From JAXDBW01 sp034678405 (GTDB lineage Bacteria > Patescibacteriota > Patescibacteriia > UBA10025 > JAHIVO01), in contig JAXDBW010000063.1 of the NCBI GenBank assembly GCA_034678405.1, positions 1 through 33,193 of the forward strand: a stretch of 33,193 bases of DNA. Direction: 5' to 3'. The notes beneath the pieces are model-generated. The model was not told the origin of the DNA. It saw only the letters and a list, made by a program, of their open reading frames with translations, and did not search any database. Of this stretch, positions 6,674 to 13,497 are shown piece after piece (the first letter of the stretch is position 1; every line of letters starts with the position of its first letter). A program made the position numbers and the translations under genes.

Positions 6674-7555
6674 TTAATAGCGTGTAAAAATTGATGATGG
6701 CTGATAGGTGTCCGCCCAGTCAAGCAGGGCGTCTGCCTCGGCAAACCGCTCGGTCGTATCCCACTGTCTGAGTAGTACGACCATCGATCCATCCGGTGAT
6801 TGTGCCACATACGTATAGCCCGCTTCATTCAGATAGCCCGTCTTCGAAATGATACCCTCGCCGATGAGCTGGTTTGTATTATGAATAGTATGATGAATAT
6901 GTTTATCTACCGTGACAAACTCATGGACCGGCGTGGTCAGGGCAGCGTGGATGAGTGGCTGCTGAAATGCAACACGAGCGAGCTGAGCAACATCGCGAGC
7001 GCTCGCGCTATTCTGGGGATCAAGCCCCGTCGGCTCATGAAACTCAGCCTGCGTCATCCCGAGCGCCTGGGCTTTCGCATTCATCCGGGCGGCGAAGGCA
7101 TCGGTATCGAGCCCAGTCGTGCGAGCGACTGCCTTCGTCGAGTTATTGGCTGAACCCACCAGACTCGTATAGAAAAGATCAAGCAATCGGACCGTCTCCC
7201 CTTCTGATACATACAGTCGGCTGCCTTCGACGTTCGCATTATCCTCGGGGATCATCGTCACTGACCCCCCATAGTCAGGGGCGGCATCCGTCACCACGAG
7301 CATGGTGAGGAGTTTACTGATGCTCGCGATCGGGAGCCGCTCATCGGCCTGCCGCTCCCAGATGACCTGTCCCTCCGGATCGATGACGATGCCGGCGTGC
7401 GCATGGACCTGCGTCGGCGGAAAGACTGGCATCTCCTCGATCGCTCCAAGCTCTACCTGGGCAACCCGCTGGACCAGAGGATCATAGGTGTAGAGCGCGG
7501 CGGGAGACATCCCTGGGTGCAGCGCTACCAACAATCCCAAGAGCAGCGTCAGCAT
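6674..7555 (-). CDS. Serine-type D-alanyl-D-alanine carboxypeptidase (peptidase S11)
   Basis: This 293-residue penicillin-binding protein trims the terminal D-Ala from peptidoglycan stem peptides. An N-terminal hydrophobic stretch (1-20, MLTLLLGLLVALHPGMSPAA) looks like a signal peptide or anchor, though it lacks basic residues. The three S11 motifs are intact: SISK at 78-81 (nucleophile Ser78, Lys81), SAN at 135-137 and KTG at 238-240. AGIVIDPEGQVIWERQADERLPIAS is the usual lead-in strand pair. There is no long C-terminal anchor domain as in E. coli DacA. It begins 2 bp after scpB on the same strand, so cell-wall trimming is transcribed with chromosome-condensation genes. Confidence 0.94.
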   Translation of the reverse strand: MLTLLLGLLVALHPGMSPAALYTYDPLVQRVAQVELGAIEEMPVFPPTQVHAHAGIVIDPEGQVIWERQADERLPIASISKLLTMLVVTDAAPDYGGSVTMIPEDNANVEGSRLYVSEGETVRLLDLFYTSLVGSANNSTKAVARTTGLDTDAFAARMNAKAQALGMTQAEFHEPTGLDPQNSASARDVAQLARVAFQQPLIHAALTTPVHEFVTVDKHIHHTIHNTNQLIGEGIISKTGYLNEAGYTYVAQSPDGSMVVLLRQWDTTERFAEADALLDWADTYQPSSIFTRY

Positions 7556-7557
7556 GA

Positions 7558-8127
7558 TTATTCTGCCTTAGTCTCTGATGATGAGCCAGCCGCCTTCTCC
7601 TCGAGGAGTCGGCGGAGATTTTCATCGGTATTGAGTTTCTCGTAGTCCGGTAGCTGCGATACCCGGTCGATGCCCAGGAACTGGAGGAAATCAAAGGTGA
7701 TAGCATAGACCGTGGCCATTTTTTCATGGTCTTCTTTAGCCTCGACGAGTCCGCGGATGAGGAGATTGCGAATGATGAGACTACAGTTGACTCCACGGAT
7801 CTGCTCGAGCTCGGCTTTGGTAATCGGCCCCCGGTAGGCAATAATCGTCAGCGTCTCCAGAGCGGGTTTCGTGAGCTCGCCGGTTTGCTCTGATTTGATA
7901 AATTCTTTAATCACGGCGGAGTATTTCGGGCTGGTGGCCATCTGGTAGGACTGCCCTACTTTTTGGATGTGGACCCCCCGGTCGGCGGTATTATACTCCT
8001 GCATCAGTTCCTCTGCGGCGGTGATGATGTCGCCGGTTTTTTCCTTCAGGATGTCGCCGAGTTTCTGGGTGGACAATGGTTTACCGGATATGAAGAGGAG
8101 GCTTTCGATGAGATAGCGAAGTTCCAT
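7558..8127 (-). CDS. scpB: Segregation and condensation protein B
   Basis: This 189-residue kleisin partner belongs to the SMC-ScpAB condensin, which organises and segregates the chromosome. It shows two winged-helix units: an N-terminal one from ELRYLIESLLFISGKPLS to about 85, and a second from LTKPALETLTIIAYRGPITKAELEQIRGVN, the most conserved stretch of the family. RNLLIRGLVEAKED follows. The C-terminal tail is acidic and Ser/Lys-rich (about 170-189), typical for a flexible end. It lies 5 bp downstream of scpA, the usual order. An smc gene is not in the window. Confidence 0.96.
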   Translation of the reverse strand: MELRYLIESLLFISGKPLSTQKLGDILKEKTGDIITAAEELMQEYNTADRGVHIQKVGQSYQMATSPKYSAVIKEFIKSEQTGELTKPALETLTIIAYRGPITKAELEQIRGVNCSLIIRNLLIRGLVEAKEDHEKMATVYAITFDFLQFLGIDRVSQLPDYEKLNTDENLRRLLEEKAAGSSSETKAE

Positions 8128-8132
8128 AGTGC

Positions 8133-8858
8133 TTAATCAATGATATTAGTTGATTCATCTGACGCCCGCTTGACGACAATGTCCTCAAACATCCCCTCTT
8201 GGACGACTGCCACGGTACGCTGTTTGACGAGTTCGAGGATTGCGAGAAACGTCACAATCACATCGACCTTATTTTTGCTCGATGCTAATAACTCAGTGAA
8301 TTTGATTTGCGCTCGCTGCATGATAGTCGACTGGATTGATTCGATCCGCTCCCGGATAGTGACCGTCCGAGCGATGTGCTGCTGTGGCAGACTGACCCAG
8401 ACGGCCAGCTCCTGGAGTACCCCGACGAAGAGATCGCGCATTGTATCGGTGGTAAGTGATTCAGGTGGATTAAAAATCTTATCCACCTTGATAATCATCT
8501 TTTGCCGGGGAAAAAGAAATTTCTTTTTATTGAGCATCTGCTGGAGCACTTTGGACGCTTCATAGAATTCCTTGTACATCTTCAGCTGGAATTCGAGATC
8601 GATTCCCTCTTCATCCTCTCCTTCACTGAGTTCGGGCAGCAGATGCCGAGACTTAATCAGTAACAATTTCGCCGCCACGACCAAAAAGTCCGCGAGCTCC
8701 TCGGTCGGGATATCAGCGGCATCATCTAAATAGCCGATGTACTGATCGGTTACTTTGGCGAGAGACACTTGGGTGATGTCCAGCTCTTGCTGCTCAATCA
8801 GCTGCAGCAGAAGGTCAAGTGGCCCCTCAAACTGCTCTATTTTTATTTGATATACCAT
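8133..8858 (-). CDS. scpA: Segregation and condensation protein A (kleisin)
   Basis: This 241-residue kleisin bridges the SMC heads and binds ScpB. The N-terminal domain begins YQIKIEQFEGPLDLLLQLIEQQELDI, the hallmark of ScpA, followed by LAKVTDQYIGYL and EELADFLVVAAKLLLIKSRHLLP. A short acidic linker (about 89-99) leads to the middle region. The C-terminal winged helix contains VIVTFLAILELVKQRTVAVVQEGMFEDI. It is the first gene of the operon that runs through scpB, the DD-carboxypeptidase and the glycolytic genes. The 82-bp spacer upstream holds two strong hairpins that probably end the previous operon. Confidence 0.96.
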   Translation of the reverse strand: MVYQIKIEQFEGPLDLLLQLIEQQELDITQVSLAKVTDQYIGYLDDAADIPTEELADFLVVAAKLLLIKSRHLLPELSEGEDEEGIDLEFQLKMYKEFYEASKVLQQMLNKKKFLFPRQKMIIKVDKIFNPPESLTTDTMRDLFVGVLQELAVWVSLPQQHIARTVTIRERIESIQSTIMQRAQIKFTELLASSKNKVDVIVTFLAILELVKQRTVAVVQEGMFEDIVVKRASDESTNIID

Positions 8859-8879
8859 ATATAATTGCTAACGAGCCTG

Positions 8880-8934
8880 CAAAAGAAAAATCTTTTTCTT
8901 TTGAGGCGAGTGACGCAATTTCAAGCGTCGCTCG
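8880..8934 (-). terminator. Tandem hairpins closing the asnS-ybaK operon
   Basis: A 10-bp stem with one G-U pair (8907-8916 with 8925-8934, 8-nt loop) lies first after the ybaK stop. It is followed by a near-perfect palindrome (8880-8890 with 8893-8903) of A-rich and T-rich arms that on the minus strand gives a T-rich tract. Together they fill the ybaK-scpA spacer. The shared flanks with 20574-20606 are described in the findings. Confidence 0.6.
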
Positions 8935-8940
8935 GAACGC

Positions 8941-9426
8941 TTACTTCTTTTTGGGATCGCGTTTGGCGACGACTGCAGTCTGCGCGTTATCTCCTTCGAG
9001 TTTTAGATAATCTTTTGCTTTCATCCGAACGCTCTCAGTGAAACTGCCAGCTCCGAAAAATACTTGTTGCGCTTTGAGCAGAGCTTTGTCGACGACAACG
9101 CCGACTTTATGTATGGTGCCAAAGGACGTGATCGCGCCGGGCTTCACTTTGAATTTCTTCTGCATCTCACCCTCCTTGGCGATCTGTACCTTTTTCGCTT
9201 TGAAGAGTTTCTTTACTTTTGGCAGGTCAAGCTTGTAGTGGGCCGGTACCACGACGAGATAGTACTCTTTGTCCACTTTCACCAATAGCGTCTTGGCGAT
9301 TTCTTGCAGCTTGGCTTTCAGCGTCTGGGCGAGGTCATAGGCGGTATACACCGTCCGGTGTTCGACGATTTCATATTTCGCCTTGTTATCGTCTAGGAAT
9401 TTGGTGACTTTCTTCGGGATGGGCAT
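8941..9426 (-). CDS. YbaK/ProX-domain aminoacyl-tRNA deacylase
   Basis: This 161-residue single-domain protein has the YbaK fold. YbaK relatives hydrolyse mischarged tRNAs such as Cys-tRNA(Pro) or Ala-tRNA(Pro) in trans. Supporting segments are YEIVEHRTVYTAYDLAQTLK, EIAKTLLVKVDKEYYLVVVPA with the conserved Lys of KTLLVK, and PGAITSFGTIHKVGVVVDKAL, the conserved G-x-x-x-PFG-like strand region. The end is very basic (AKRDPKKK). It closes an operon that begins with asnS and includes aspS, which fits a tRNA quality role. Which tRNA it edits cannot be read from sequence; INS, ProX or EbsC-type specificity are all possible. Confidence 0.88.
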   Translation of the reverse strand: MPIPKKVTKFLDDNKAKYEIVEHRTVYTAYDLAQTLKAKLQEIAKTLLVKVDKEYYLVVVPAHYKLDLPKVKKLFKAKKVQIAKEGEMQKKFKVKPGAITSFGTIHKVGVVVDKALLKAQQVFFGAGSFTESVRMKAKDYLKLEGDNAQTAVVAKRDPKKK

Positions 9427-9428
9427 AG

Positions 9429-9734
9429 TTATTTCCTTTTCTTAAACGGTAAGCTTTGCTGGGTGCCAAATGATTTCTTGGCCAGGCGCTTGCCGGCGGC
9501 GGTGATCCGCACTTCATCGATAAACCACTTCTCCGGTGTGCGACGGCCATAGCCGATAAGCAACCCCCGCTCTATGAGACGCTCAATGCTCCGCGTAATG
9601 ATGCGCTGCTGGTCAGCGGAGGAGGGTTTTGCTTTTTGACTGCTATAGAACTGCGTGAGGCGTGTGCGCTGCAGCTTGCCGCGTGCATCATATGCACTCA
9701 GCATGATAAATCGCTGCAACGGGGAGAGGGTCAT
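9429..9734 (-). CDS. Winged-helix-like small basic protein, function unknown
   Basis: This 101-residue protein starts MTLSPLQRFIMLSAYDARGK. The central part QQRIITRSIERLIERGLLIGYG resembles a recognition helix plus the start of a wing, and EVRITAAGKRLAKKSFG resembles the last strand and helix of MarR- or PadR-like winged helices. It ends in a basic tail (LPFKKRK). DNA or RNA binding is inferred from this pattern and the net positive charge; no family was recognised. The ATG overlaps the aspS TGA by 4 bp (ATGA), so it is translationally coupled to aspS and followed 2 bp later by ybaK. TGA acting as a stop here shows standard UGA decoding. Confidence 0.8.
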   Translation of the reverse strand: MTLSPLQRFIMLSAYDARGKLQRTRLTQFYSSQKAKPSSADQQRIITRSIERLIERGLLIGYGRRTPEKWFIDEVRITAAGKRLAKKSFGTQQSLPFKKRK

Positions 9735-11134
9735 TTCTTTGGTTTGATAAGTGAGATATGAAGATCCTTCAGCTGCTTGTCACTCACCGATGAGGGGCTG
9801 CCGGTCATGGGCTCACGATTATCACCAGTCTTCGGGAATGCCACGACTTCGCGAACATTCGTTTCATTGAAGAGGACCATCAGCAGTCGGTCGAGACCTG
9901 GCGCGATGCCGCCGTGCGGCGGGACGCCGTATTTAAATGCCTCGAGCATATGCCCAAAGTTTGCTTGGGCTTCTTCGCGCGAAATGCCGACGAGATCAAA
10001 TATCTGGGATTGGATGACGGGGTCAGTAATACGAATGCTTCCTCCACCCACTTCGTAGCCATTGAGAACGAGATCGTGCTGCCATGAGTGCACCTTAAAC
10101 GGGTCTGATTGGAGTAATGGCAGGTCTTCATCCTTCGGCGCGGTAAACATGTGATGAGCTGGCGCATAATGATCACCTTCTTTTTCTTGCTCGAAAAGTG
10201 GCCAGTCTACGACGAAACAAAAAGCCAACTCATTGGGATCGTTTTTGTCTTTGCGTAAGTCCGGTTTGTCCGTGCCGTATTGCTTCATCGCTTCCTCATA
10301 GGTCAGTCGCGGCCAGTCAGAGGCAGTCATAAATTTCTCGGGAAACTCCTTCAGAATCATCTGGGTAAAAAGTTCCTGCGTCAGGGCCAGAATTTCATCC
10401 TGGGTCATAAATGACATCTCCATATCGAGCTGGAAGAATTGGTCCGGAGCGCGGTCCGAGCGAGCATCCTCATCCCGGAAACATGGCGCAATTTGGAAAT
10501 ATTTCTCAAACCCGGCCACCATCAGCATTTGTTTGTACTGCTGCGGCGACTGCGGCAATGCATAAAATTTCCCGGGGTACTGCCGTGAGGGCACCAGATA
10601 GTCGCGCGCGCCCTCAGGCGTGGACTTGGCCAGGATGGGCGTCTCAATCTCGAAAAATCCCCGCTCGGCCAGAAAATCACGAATAAACTTTATTGCTCGC
10701 GACCGCTTGATGACCTGCTGCTGTTTCCGATCACGACGGAGATCGAGATACCGATATTTGTAGCGGAGCTCCTCGCTCGGCTCCTCCTTCGACGTGTCCA
10801 CGATTTCAAACGGCGGTGTCTCAGATGCGGCGAGGATAGTGAGTTCCTCAGCGGCGATTTCGATAGCGCCGGTGGGTAGGTCATGATTGACGAGCTTCTC
10901 TGGTCGTTTATTGACGACTCCTTTGATCGCGACCACGAACTCAGGCCGCAATCTCTTCGCCTGCACGAGTACATCCGGTCGCTCGGACAGGAAGACTACC
11001 TGGACGATGCCGGTGACATCGCGCAGATCAATGAATACCATTTTCCCCAGTCGCCGGGTGGTGCGAACCCAGCCCTTCACCAGGACGGTCGCGCCGGCCT
11101 GCTGGGGAGTGTCTATGATTGCGGTACGTTGCAT
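9731..11134 (-). CDS. aspS: Aspartyl-tRNA synthetase, bacterial type lacking the GAD insertion
   Basis: This 467-residue class IIb synthetase charges tRNA-Asp. The OB-fold anticodon domain (1-105) contains VLVKGWVRTTRRLGKMVFID. The Leu in RRLG, where non-discriminating enzymes often have His, suggests specificity for tRNA-Asp only, in keeping with an asnS in the same operon. Motif 2 is FRDEDARSDRAPDQFFQLD and motif 3 is GIAPGLDRLLMVL. YGTDKPDLR runs almost directly into FCFVVDWPLFE, so the GAD domain of about 120 residues normally inserted there in bacterial AspRS is missing. That explains 467 rather than about 590 residues. It sits 3 bp after a membrane-anchored unknown. Confidence 0.95.
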   Translation of the reverse strand: MQRTAIIDTPQQAGATVLVKGWVRTTRRLGKMVFIDLRDVTGIVQVVFLSERPDVLVQAKRLRPEFVVAIKGVVNKRPEKLVNHDLPTGAIEIAAEELTILAASETPPFEIVDTSKEEPSEELRYKYRYLDLRRDRKQQQVIKRSRAIKFIRDFLAERGFFEIETPILAKSTPEGARDYLVPSRQYPGKFYALPQSPQQYKQMLMVAGFEKYFQIAPCFRDEDARSDRAPDQFFQLDMEMSFMTQDEILALTQELFTQMILKEFPEKFMTASDWPRLTYEEAMKQYGTDKPDLRKDKNDPNELAFCFVVDWPLFEQEKEGDHYAPAHHMFTAPKDEDLPLLQSDPFKVHSWQHDLVLNGYEVGGGSIRITDPVIQSQIFDLVGISREEAQANFGHMLEAFKYGVPPHGGIAPGLDRLLMVLFNETNVREVVAFPKTGDNREPMTGSPSSVSDKQLKDLHISLIKPKK

Positions 11135-11137
11135 AGA

Positions 11138-11740
11138 TTATTGAGTGAACCGAACCGTACTGAGAATCGGCGTTGAGGTCGTATTAAAAACCGATTCAAA
11201 AAAGTACGAATCATTCATGAAATAAATATGATCCTGAGGCTGATCCCCCGGCACCTGACGGTACACCACGGCGGGATGGCCATTCACTTTTTCTTCGTAG
11301 GATTGGTAGACGGATGGATTAATACCTGTCAAACGGGTGAACACCTTATCGATGCGAGCATTCTCTATTTCTGAGGGGAGTAGTGTAAACGCGCTGAGGG
11401 AGAATTGCCGTTCGCCGTCGAACGTCAGTTCGATGAGCTGGCCCTCTGACGTACCGTAGGCGATGCTGTCTTCATTGAGACTATAGGTAGACGGGTAGTA
11501 AAATGAAATGCCGAGGTCATCGGAAGAGAATGGGACCCATCCAGTGGTATCGACGGAGCCTGGAATCCTGACCACATCAGAACGGAATGTGCGGATGATT
11601 AAAATATTTGACGTCGGCGTCGGATTCTCAATCCAGAAAAAATATAATATATAAAACACAAACAGTACGACGGTGACCTCCATCAGAATAATAGAGATCC
11701 CCCAAAATGTTGAGATGCCACGCTGCCGTAAAAATCCCAT
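11138..11740 (-). CDS. Single-pass membrane-anchored protein, function unknown
   Basis: This 200-residue protein has an N-terminal GISTFWGISIILMEVTVVLF stretch that forms one membrane helix after a short basic start (MGFLRQR). The rest (about 40-200) is predicted to be outside the cell. A segment DLGISFYYPSTYSLNED resembles the aromatic FxYP opening seen in PsbP-like and other small surface domains of CPR proteins. KVNGHPAVVYRQVPG and IYFMNDSYFFESVFNTTS would be later strands of the same domain. There are no catalytic signatures. It lies 5 bp after another anchored unknown and 3 bp before aspS, so it is transcribed with two tRNA synthetases without an evident functional link. Confidence 0.8.
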   Translation of the reverse strand: MGFLRQRGISTFWGISIILMEVTVVLFVFYILYFFWIENPTPTSNILIIRTFRSDVVRIPGSVDTTGWVPFSSDDLGISFYYPSTYSLNEDSIAYGTSEGQLIELTFDGERQFSLSAFTLLPSEIENARIDKVFTRLTGINPSVYQSYEEKVNGHPAVVYRQVPGDQPQDHIYFMNDSYFFESVFNTTSTPILSTVRFTQ

Positions 11741-11745
11741 AGTGA

Positions 11746-12126
11746 TTATTGATTACAGAGATTAGTAGTCACGCAATTCGTCCCTTCCGGCGTACGGTTG
11801 TATTTGATACAGCTCGGAGAGGTTGGCGCGTCAAATGCGGTATACCCGCACCACGCGATCATAGTCCCCTCCCGATCGAGGACTACTTCGCCCACTCCGA
11901 TGCAGTCGCTCTGGAGCACATAGTGAGAATCGCAGTCATACACGCCGGTCACCGAGCATTCGACGGGGAATCGCTCGTGCGACTGACCACAGTACTGCGC
12001 CGCAACTGATGTCCCGTGGTCTGCCTGATCCGCCAGCGTCAGCATGATGCCATTCACCAGCACCAGCGTCAGGGCCAGTGTGCCGAAGAGGATGATCCAT
12101 CGTGGTGAAACGCCCGCAGAGCTCAT
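11746..12126 (-). CDS. Cysteine-rich secreted or membrane-anchored protein, function unknown
   Basis: This 126-residue protein has one N-terminal hydrophobic helix (about 10-32, IILFGTLALTLVLVNGIMLT). A polar region of about 95 residues follows, with eight cysteines spread over AQYCGQ, PVECS, YDCD, SDCIG, AWCGY, SPSCIK, TNC and LCNQ. The even number and outward location suggest four disulfides. No family was recognised. It begins 3 bp after the asnS stop and is followed 5 bp later by another anchored protein, so both are embedded in the asnS-aspS operon. Confidence 0.78.
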   Translation of the reverse strand: MSSAGVSPRWIILFGTLALTLVLVNGIMLTLADQADHGTSVAAQYCGQSHERFPVECSVTGVYDCDSHYVLQSDCIGVGEVVLDREGTMIAWCGYTAFDAPTSPSCIKYNRTPEGTNCVTTNLCNQ

Positions 12127-12129
12127 AGA

Positions 12130-13422
12130 CTAAGGTCGTAATCGATTAAGTAATCGAGGAAATGGGATGGTCTCACGAACGTGATCGAGGCCGCAGATCC
12201 AGCCAACCGTACGCTCGAGCCCGATACCAAACCCAGAGTGTGGCACTGAGCCGTATTTGCGTAAATCAAGATACCAACCAAAATCTTTTTCTGAGAGGTT
12301 GTGGTCCTGCAACCGAGACCTCAGCAGATCATAGTCCCAGATACGCTCTGAACCGCCGATGATTTCACCGTAGCCCTCAGGCGCCAGTAAATCGGCACAG
12401 AGAGCCACATCAGGATTTTCCGGATCCGGCTGCATGTAGAATGCTTTGATCTTCGTCGGATAGTGCGTGACGAAGACCGGCTTGTCATATTCTTTCATCA
12501 GTATCGTTTCATCATCCGCACCGAAGTCATCCCCAGATTTGATATCGGAACCGAGTTTCTGGAGCTGCACGATGGCGTCATCGTAACGGAGGCGCGCAAA
12601 CGGAGCTGTCACCTTCTTGAGCAATGTGGTGTCGCGTTCTAACGTATCAAGTTCTGCCTGGCGATGCTGCAGTACCGACTGCACTACATAGCTCACGAGC
12701 TGTTCCTGGATCTGGAGATTTTCCTCGAGCTGCACAAATGCCGCCTCGGCATCCAGCATCCAGAATTCCATCATATGTCGCCGCGTCTTGGATTTCTCAG
12801 CGCGGAAGGTGGGGCCGAAATCATACACACGCCCCAGAGACATGGCGAGTGCCTCTAAATATAATTGTCCCGACTGAGATAAATACGCTTTCTCATCGAA
12901 ATAGTCCGTCTCAAATAACGTCGTCGTGCCTTCACATGACGTCGGAGTGAGGATGGGGGTATCAGTCAGAGCGAATTCCTGCTGTCGGAAAAACTCTCGC
13001 ATCGCCCAGATGATCTGGTCCCGGATACGAAGGATGGCCTCCTGGCGCGAGGAACGCAGCCAGAGGTGCCGATTGTCCAGCAGGAAATCAACGCCATGGT
13101 CTTTCTTGCCGATGGGGTATTCATCCGCCCGCTGGATGATTTCAATGGCGGTGGCCTGCAGTTCATACCCAAATGGCGAGCGGTCATCCTTGGTTATGGT
13201 ACCGGTCACGCGGACACTAGACTCTATCGTTAATTGCTCGCAGGCCTGCCAGCTTTCAGCGGAAACGCTATCCTTCGTCACGACTGCTTGGATGCGACCG
13301 CTGCCGTCTCGCACCTGAATAAAGGTGATTTTACCCGATGAGCGGAAATTAAAAGCCCATCCTTGGATGGACACTTCTTTCCCCTCATTTTCCTGACTGT
13401 GTGAAATGCGAATAACTGGCAT
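12130..13422 (-). CDS. asnS: Asparaginyl-tRNA synthetase
   Basis: This 430-residue class IIb synthetase charges tRNA-Asn directly. The OB-fold domain has VSIQGWAFNFRSSGKITFIQVRDG. The catalytic core includes TPTSCEGTTTLFETDYF, motif 2 FGPTFRAEKSKTRRHMMEFW with the AsnRS-type FRAE, and motif 3 GFGIGLERTVGWICGLDHVR. Start 13422 (MPVIRISHSQENEG) is chosen rather than the in-frame ATG at 13467, because a TATAAT box lies between them and the upstream extra 15 residues do not resemble the family. The predicted transcript begins only a few bases before the ATG and there is no Shine-Dalgarno sequence. It heads the operon asnS-unknown-unknown-aspS-wHTH-ybaK. Confidence 0.96.
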   Translation of the reverse strand: MPVIRISHSQENEGKEVSIQGWAFNFRSSGKITFIQVRDGSGRIQAVVTKDSVSAESWQACEQLTIESSVRVTGTITKDDRSPFGYELQATAIEIIQRADEYPIGKKDHGVDFLLDNRHLWLRSSRQEAILRIRDQIIWAMREFFRQQEFALTDTPILTPTSCEGTTTLFETDYFDEKAYLSQSGQLYLEALAMSLGRVYDFGPTFRAEKSKTRRHMMEFWMLDAEAAFVQLEENLQIQEQLVSYVVQSVLQHRQAELDTLERDTTLLKKVTAPFARLRYDDAIVQLQKLGSDIKSGDDFGADDETILMKEYDKPVFVTHYPTKIKAFYMQPDPENPDVALCADLLAPEGYGEIIGGSERIWDYDLLRSRLQDHNLSEKDFGWYLDLRKYGSVPHSGFGIGLERTVGWICGLDHVRETIPFPRLLNRLRP

Positions 13423-13432
13423 AGTGCATCGA

Positions 13433-13461
13433 ATTATACCACTTTTTCCGCCGTTTCGCAA
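13433..13461 (-). promoter_or_regulatory. asnS promoter, predicted leaderless
   Basis: On the minus strand TTGCGA (13461-13456) and a perfect TATAAT (13438-13433) are 17 bp apart. The likely transcription start (about 13426) is 3-5 nt from the asnS ATG at 13422. Confidence 0.75.
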
Positions 13462-13497
13462 ATACAAAAAACATCCCTAAGCCCAATTGTACGGTAT

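Noticed and set aside
9731..9734. UGA recoding (code 25 as in Gracilibacteria/SR1)
   Set aside because: TGA ends aspS at the normal C-terminus with an ATGA overlap to the next gene, and long frames do not need UGA read-through.
13423..13467. Upstream start of asnS adding 15 residues
   Set aside because: It lies upstream of a TATAAT box that is 10 bp before the downstream ATG, and the extra residues are not part of the AsnRS family.
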